A stretch of 15,502 nt of DNA from NCBI GenBank assembly GCA_964416065.1, contig CAYQCL010000046.1, forward strand, positions 1 through 15,502, in the 5' to 3' direction. Source of the stretch: Limiplasma sp964416065. GTDB taxonomy: Bacteria; Bacillota; Clostridia; Christensenellales; Aristaeellaceae. Position numbers and translations under genes: made by a program. Below, piece after piece: positions 13,457 to 15,502 of the stretch. How positions within the stretch are numbered: the stretch's first letter is position 1; every line of letters starts with the position of its first letter. The notes beneath the pieces are model-generated. The model saw only the letters and a list, made by a program, of their open reading frames with translations. It made no database searches and was not told the origin of the DNA.

Positions 13457-14953
13457 CTATTTTTGCAACTCCTTGAGCAAGGCATCTTCCATGCCATCCA
13501 CCTCACACAGCGCGTCATGGCGCACAGCCAATTCACGCAGTTCGCGAACCTGCTTGGGTATAGGAACGCCGGAGAGGGCCTCCAGCCTTTCGGAGCATTC
13601 GAAGAAATCCATGTTTTCGACCGCCTCTCCGCCCAGGAGGCTGCGCACGACGTCGGAGGCAAATTTATATGGGCTGGCCGTGGAGACGAGCACGGCAGGG
13701 GTGCGGTCGTTGGTTTCCCTGCGATATTGATCGAGAACGTGCGCGCCAACGGCGGTATGCGGATCCATCACATAGTGCGTGCGTTCGTAGAAACGGCGAA
13801 TCTCATCCGACGTCATATTATCATCGGCATAGCCCGCCCAGAAAATCTTTTTCAGCTCGAGAAGGCGCTGTGCGCCGATGGAGAAGCTTCCACTGGAGGA
13901 AAGCTGCTCCATCCAGGTCCGCACCAGCGCGCCGTCGCGATCCGCGCATTCATAAAGAAGGCGTTCCAGATTTGAGCTGACAAGAATGTCCATACTGGGG
14001 GACATCGTCTTAAAGAAGGTGCGGTGCGTATAATAGGTGCCGTCCGCAAAAAAGTCCGTCAGGACGTTGTTGCGGTTGCTGGCGCAGATCAGACGGCGGA
14101 TGGGCAGCCCCATGCGCATGGCATAATAGCCGGCAAGAATGTCACCGAAATTTCCGGTGGGCACGACAAAGTTTATATGCTGTCCCATACGCAGCACACC
14201 GCGGTTTACAAGATGGGTGTAGGTTGTAAAATAATATACGATCTGAGGAGCCAGACGTCCAAAGTTAATGGAATTGGCCGAAGAGGGAAGCTTACCCAGC
14301 TTGTCCATCTTTTCATGGAAGCTCGGATCGCTAAAGAGCTTCTTCACACCGGTCTGCGCCTGATCAAAATTGCCCTTCACCCCGATCACATGCGTGTTTC
14401 CACCGCCGGTGGTAAGCATTTGCAGCTCCTGTACGCGACTGACGCCGCCATGAGGATAAAACACCGAGCAGCTTGTACCGGGAACGTCCTTGAAGCCCTC
14501 CAGGGCCGCCTTGCCGGTGTCCCCGCTGGTAGCGACGATGATGCTGATTTCACGCTTTTCTTCGTTCTTTGCCGCCGCGAGGCTGATCAGATGAGGAAGC
14601 AGCTTAAGCGCGATATCCTTGAAAGCAAGTGTGGGACCGTGGAAAAGCTCCAAAACATGGATGCTGTCGCCGAGATCCCGCACGGGCGCGATGGCGGGAT
14701 CATCCCAGCTGTCGGAGGAATAGGCCGCGTTGACCGAAGCTTCGATCTCAGAAATGGAGTAATCCTCCAGAAAATCACGCAGGATACGCGCTGCCTGCTG
14801 CTGATAGCTTTTGCCGCAGAGGGCCGCCAGACGTTCGAGAGAGAGCTGAGGGAACATGCTGGGTACGTACAGACCGCCGTCCTTCGCAAGCCCCCACAGG
14901 ATGGATTGAGAAGTGGTCGCGCAGGCGCCGCCTCGGGTAGAAAAAAGGGACAT
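13457..14953 (-). CDS. thrC: Threonine synthase (498 aa)
   Basis: A PLP enzyme that converts O-phospho-L-homoserine to L-threonine, the last step of threonine synthesis. It begins SLFSTRGGACATTSQSILWG, the typical N-terminus of the long fold-type II threonine synthases, with KDGGLYVPSMFP following. The Schiff-base Lys112 is in FHGPTLAFKDIALKLLP, the glycine-rich phosphate loop is ATSGDTGKAALEG, and PTGNFGDILAGYYA is another family block. Length is normal. The start at 14953 lies 9 nt after AGGAG; the ATGs at 14974 and further upstream lie before that site. It has its own promoter (14990-15018) and a strong terminator, and no other threonine-pathway genes are adjacent. I found no T-box or leader peptide upstream. 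Confidence 0.95.
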   Translation of the reverse strand: MSLFSTRGGACATTSQSILWGLAKDGGLYVPSMFPQLSLERLAALCGKSYQQQAARILRDFLEDYSISEIEASVNAAYSSDSWDDPAIAPVRDLGDSIHVLELFHGPTLAFKDIALKLLPHLISLAAAKNEEKREISIIVATSGDTGKAALEGFKDVPGTSCSVFYPHGGVSRVQELQMLTTGGGNTHVIGVKGNFDQAQTGVKKLFSDPSFHEKMDKLGKLPSSANSINFGRLAPQIVYYFTTYTHLVNRGVLRMGQHINFVVPTGNFGDILAGYYAMRMGLPIRRLICASNRNNVLTDFFADGTYYTHRTFFKTMSPSMDILVSSNLERLLYECADRDGALVRTWMEQLSSSGSFSIGAQRLLELKKIFWAGYADDNMTSDEIRRFYERTHYVMDPHTAVGAHVLDQYRRETNDRTPAVLVSTASPYKFASDVVRSLLGGEAVENMDFFECSERLEALSGVPIPKQVRELRELAVRHDALCEVDGMEDALLKELQK

Positions 14954-14989
14954 GCAATCACGCTCCTGAATCATGATGGGAACACCATC

Positions 14990-15018
14990 ATCATACATGC
15001 TTTTCTCAGGGAAGTAAA
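14990..15018 (-). promoter_or_regulatory. Predicted promoter of threonine synthase
   Basis: On the minus strand TTTACT (-35, 15013-15018; 4 of 6) and TATGAT (-10, 14990-14995; 5 of 6) are separated by 17 nt. The leader would be about 30 nt, too short for a T-box. Confidence 0.6.
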
Positions 15019-15048
15019 GAGAGAAAAACAAAAAAAGGACGGTTCAAA

Positions 15049-15074
15049 TGTTGAGTTACAATAGAGCGGTAACA
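15049..15074. mobile_element. Possible left end of the decayed IS481-type element
   Basis: TGTTGAGTTACA followed by a GTAACA motif contains a short inverted pair, GTTAC (15055-15059) and GTAAC (15069-15073). It lies about 100 nt before the transposase fragment, where a left end would be expected. No matching right end is in the window, so this is tentative. Confidence 0.25.
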
Positions 15075-15151
15075 TCGGGTATAGAAAAACAGAGAGACAA
15101 GAGGCAGAATAAAGTAGCGACACCCATTCCACTTAGAAAGGACTCTCTGCA

Positions 15152-15406
15152 ATGACAAAGATAACAGAAGAAGCCCCGTTTCGTCAACGGATGATGAAAT
15201 ATTAAGAGCATCATGGAGCAGAAGACACGGCAAACCGGTATCGTGTGTGCAGGAAAACGGTATGGAAATGGAAACAGCGGTGGGATGGAACGGCTGAGAG
15301 CCTGGAAGAACACAGCCGAAGGCCGCATAAATTTCCTCGTGCGCAGGAGCGATGGGAAATCAAGCTGGTCAAGCGAATGCGAAAGAAGTATAATACTAAT
15401 TTTTGA
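15152..15406 (+). pseudogene. IS481-family transposase fragment, N-terminal part with an in-frame stop
   Basis: The frame starting at ATG 15152 reads TKITEEAPFRQRMMKY, meets TAA (15203-15205), and continues in the same frame as EHHGAEDTANRYRVCRKTVW, then KWKQRWDGTAESLEEHSRRP, then HKFPRAQERWEIKLVKRMRK, until TGA 15404-15406. The HTH region (RYRVCRKTVWKWKQRWDGT) and the ESLEEHSRRPH block are the typical N-terminus of IS481-type DDE transposases, normally more than 250 residues long. The DDE catalytic core is entirely missing, and homology fades at about 15391. So the element is dead on two counts: a nonsense codon and loss of its 3' part. The segment 15032-15151 between it and threonine synthase holds only the thrC upstream region and a possible IS end. 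Confidence 0.8.
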
Positions 15407-15415
15407 TTAAACAGT

Positions 15416-15444
15416 TTAAAAAAGCGTTCGAAATATGGTATAAT
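15416..15444 (+). promoter_or_regulatory. Promoter for the gene entering at the right edge
   Basis: TTAAAA (-35, 15416-15421; 4 of 6) and TATAAT (-10, 15439-15444; perfect) with a 17-nt spacer and an extended TGG directly before the -10. It begins just after the transposase fragment ends. Confidence 0.7.
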
Positions 15445-15462
15445 GTGTCTGGGTGATGAAAA

Positions 15463-15502
15463 ATGTCTAGCAGATACAAATTCGGAGAAGAAGAAGTCAA
15501 TA
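15463..15502 (+). CDS. 5' end of an unidentified gene, cut by the window
   Basis: ATG at 15463 begins an open frame of 13 codons (MSSRYKFGEEEVN) that runs off the window. GGTGAT (15452-15457), which can pair with the 16S rRNA tail, lies 5 nt before it, and a strong promoter lies about 20 nt further up. The earlier ATG at 15456 is closed by TAG after three codons. There is too little to name a product. Confidence 0.45.
   Translation, partial: MSSRYKFGEEEVN

Noticed and set aside
14954..15151. T-box or threonine attenuator upstream of thrC
   Set aside because: The predicted leader is only about 30 nt, and I see no T-box sequence, specifier hairpin or run of threonine codons.
15006..15328. Short minus-strand frames of 75 and 90 residues near the right edge
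   Set aside because: They are antisense to the transposase fragment and the thrC upstream region and lack ribosome binding sites or recognisable domains.

Overview
The window looks like the chromosome of an anaerobic, probably gut-dwelling member of the Clostridia (Bacillota). The evidence is: strong AGGAGG-type ribosome binding sites before most genes, sigma-A-like promoters, a reverse rubrerythrin, a bile salt hydrolase, a PepV-type dipeptidase, an XRE regulator and a stand-alone FakA-type domain. Base composition is moderately GC-rich by eye. I cannot name the genus. TGA is an ordinary stop codon here. I see no rRNA, tRNA, CRISPR array or intact transposon.

Region 1 (1-2563) is an accessory, partly decayed stretch. 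A small exported peptide (93-242, minus) and an 80-residue XRE regulator (356-598, plus) are divergent. Between them lie two copies of a CTATATATAGTCCACA operator-like repeat that covers both promoters. After the regulator come a GNAT acetyltransferase lacking its N-terminus, a second GNAT that is a clear pseudogene (two in-frame stops and a frameshift), and an intact bile salt hydrolase-type enzyme with all catalytic residues.

Region 2 (2562-6829): an exported SH3/peptidoglycan-binding protein (minus) is divergent from a two-gene unit. That unit is a 794-residue cytoplasmic coiled-coil protein I cannot assign to a family, followed closely by an 83-residue stand-alone version of the FakA/YloV middle domain.

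Region 3 (7021-12061) is one compact operon. It has a near-consensus promoter (TTGCAA, 17 nt, TATAAT) preceded by a perfect 8+6+8 dyad. The order is membrane protein, RsuA pseudouridine synthase, YbxB/RsmC-like methyltransferase, PatB/MalY PLP enzyme, PepV-like dipeptidase, terminator. Genes are 2 nt apart or overlapping, except for a 24-nt gap before the dipeptidase.

Region 4 (12085-15018): a Cys-rich DUF3795 protein (plus), then reverse rubrerythrin and threonine synthase on the minus strand, each with its own promoter and terminator. The rubrerythrin promoter spacer contains a CCCCA/TGGGG dyad resembling CsoR/CstR-type operators.

Region 5 (15049-15502): a decayed IS481-type transposase fragment with an in-frame TAA, then a good promoter and the first 13 codons of a gene that runs off the window.
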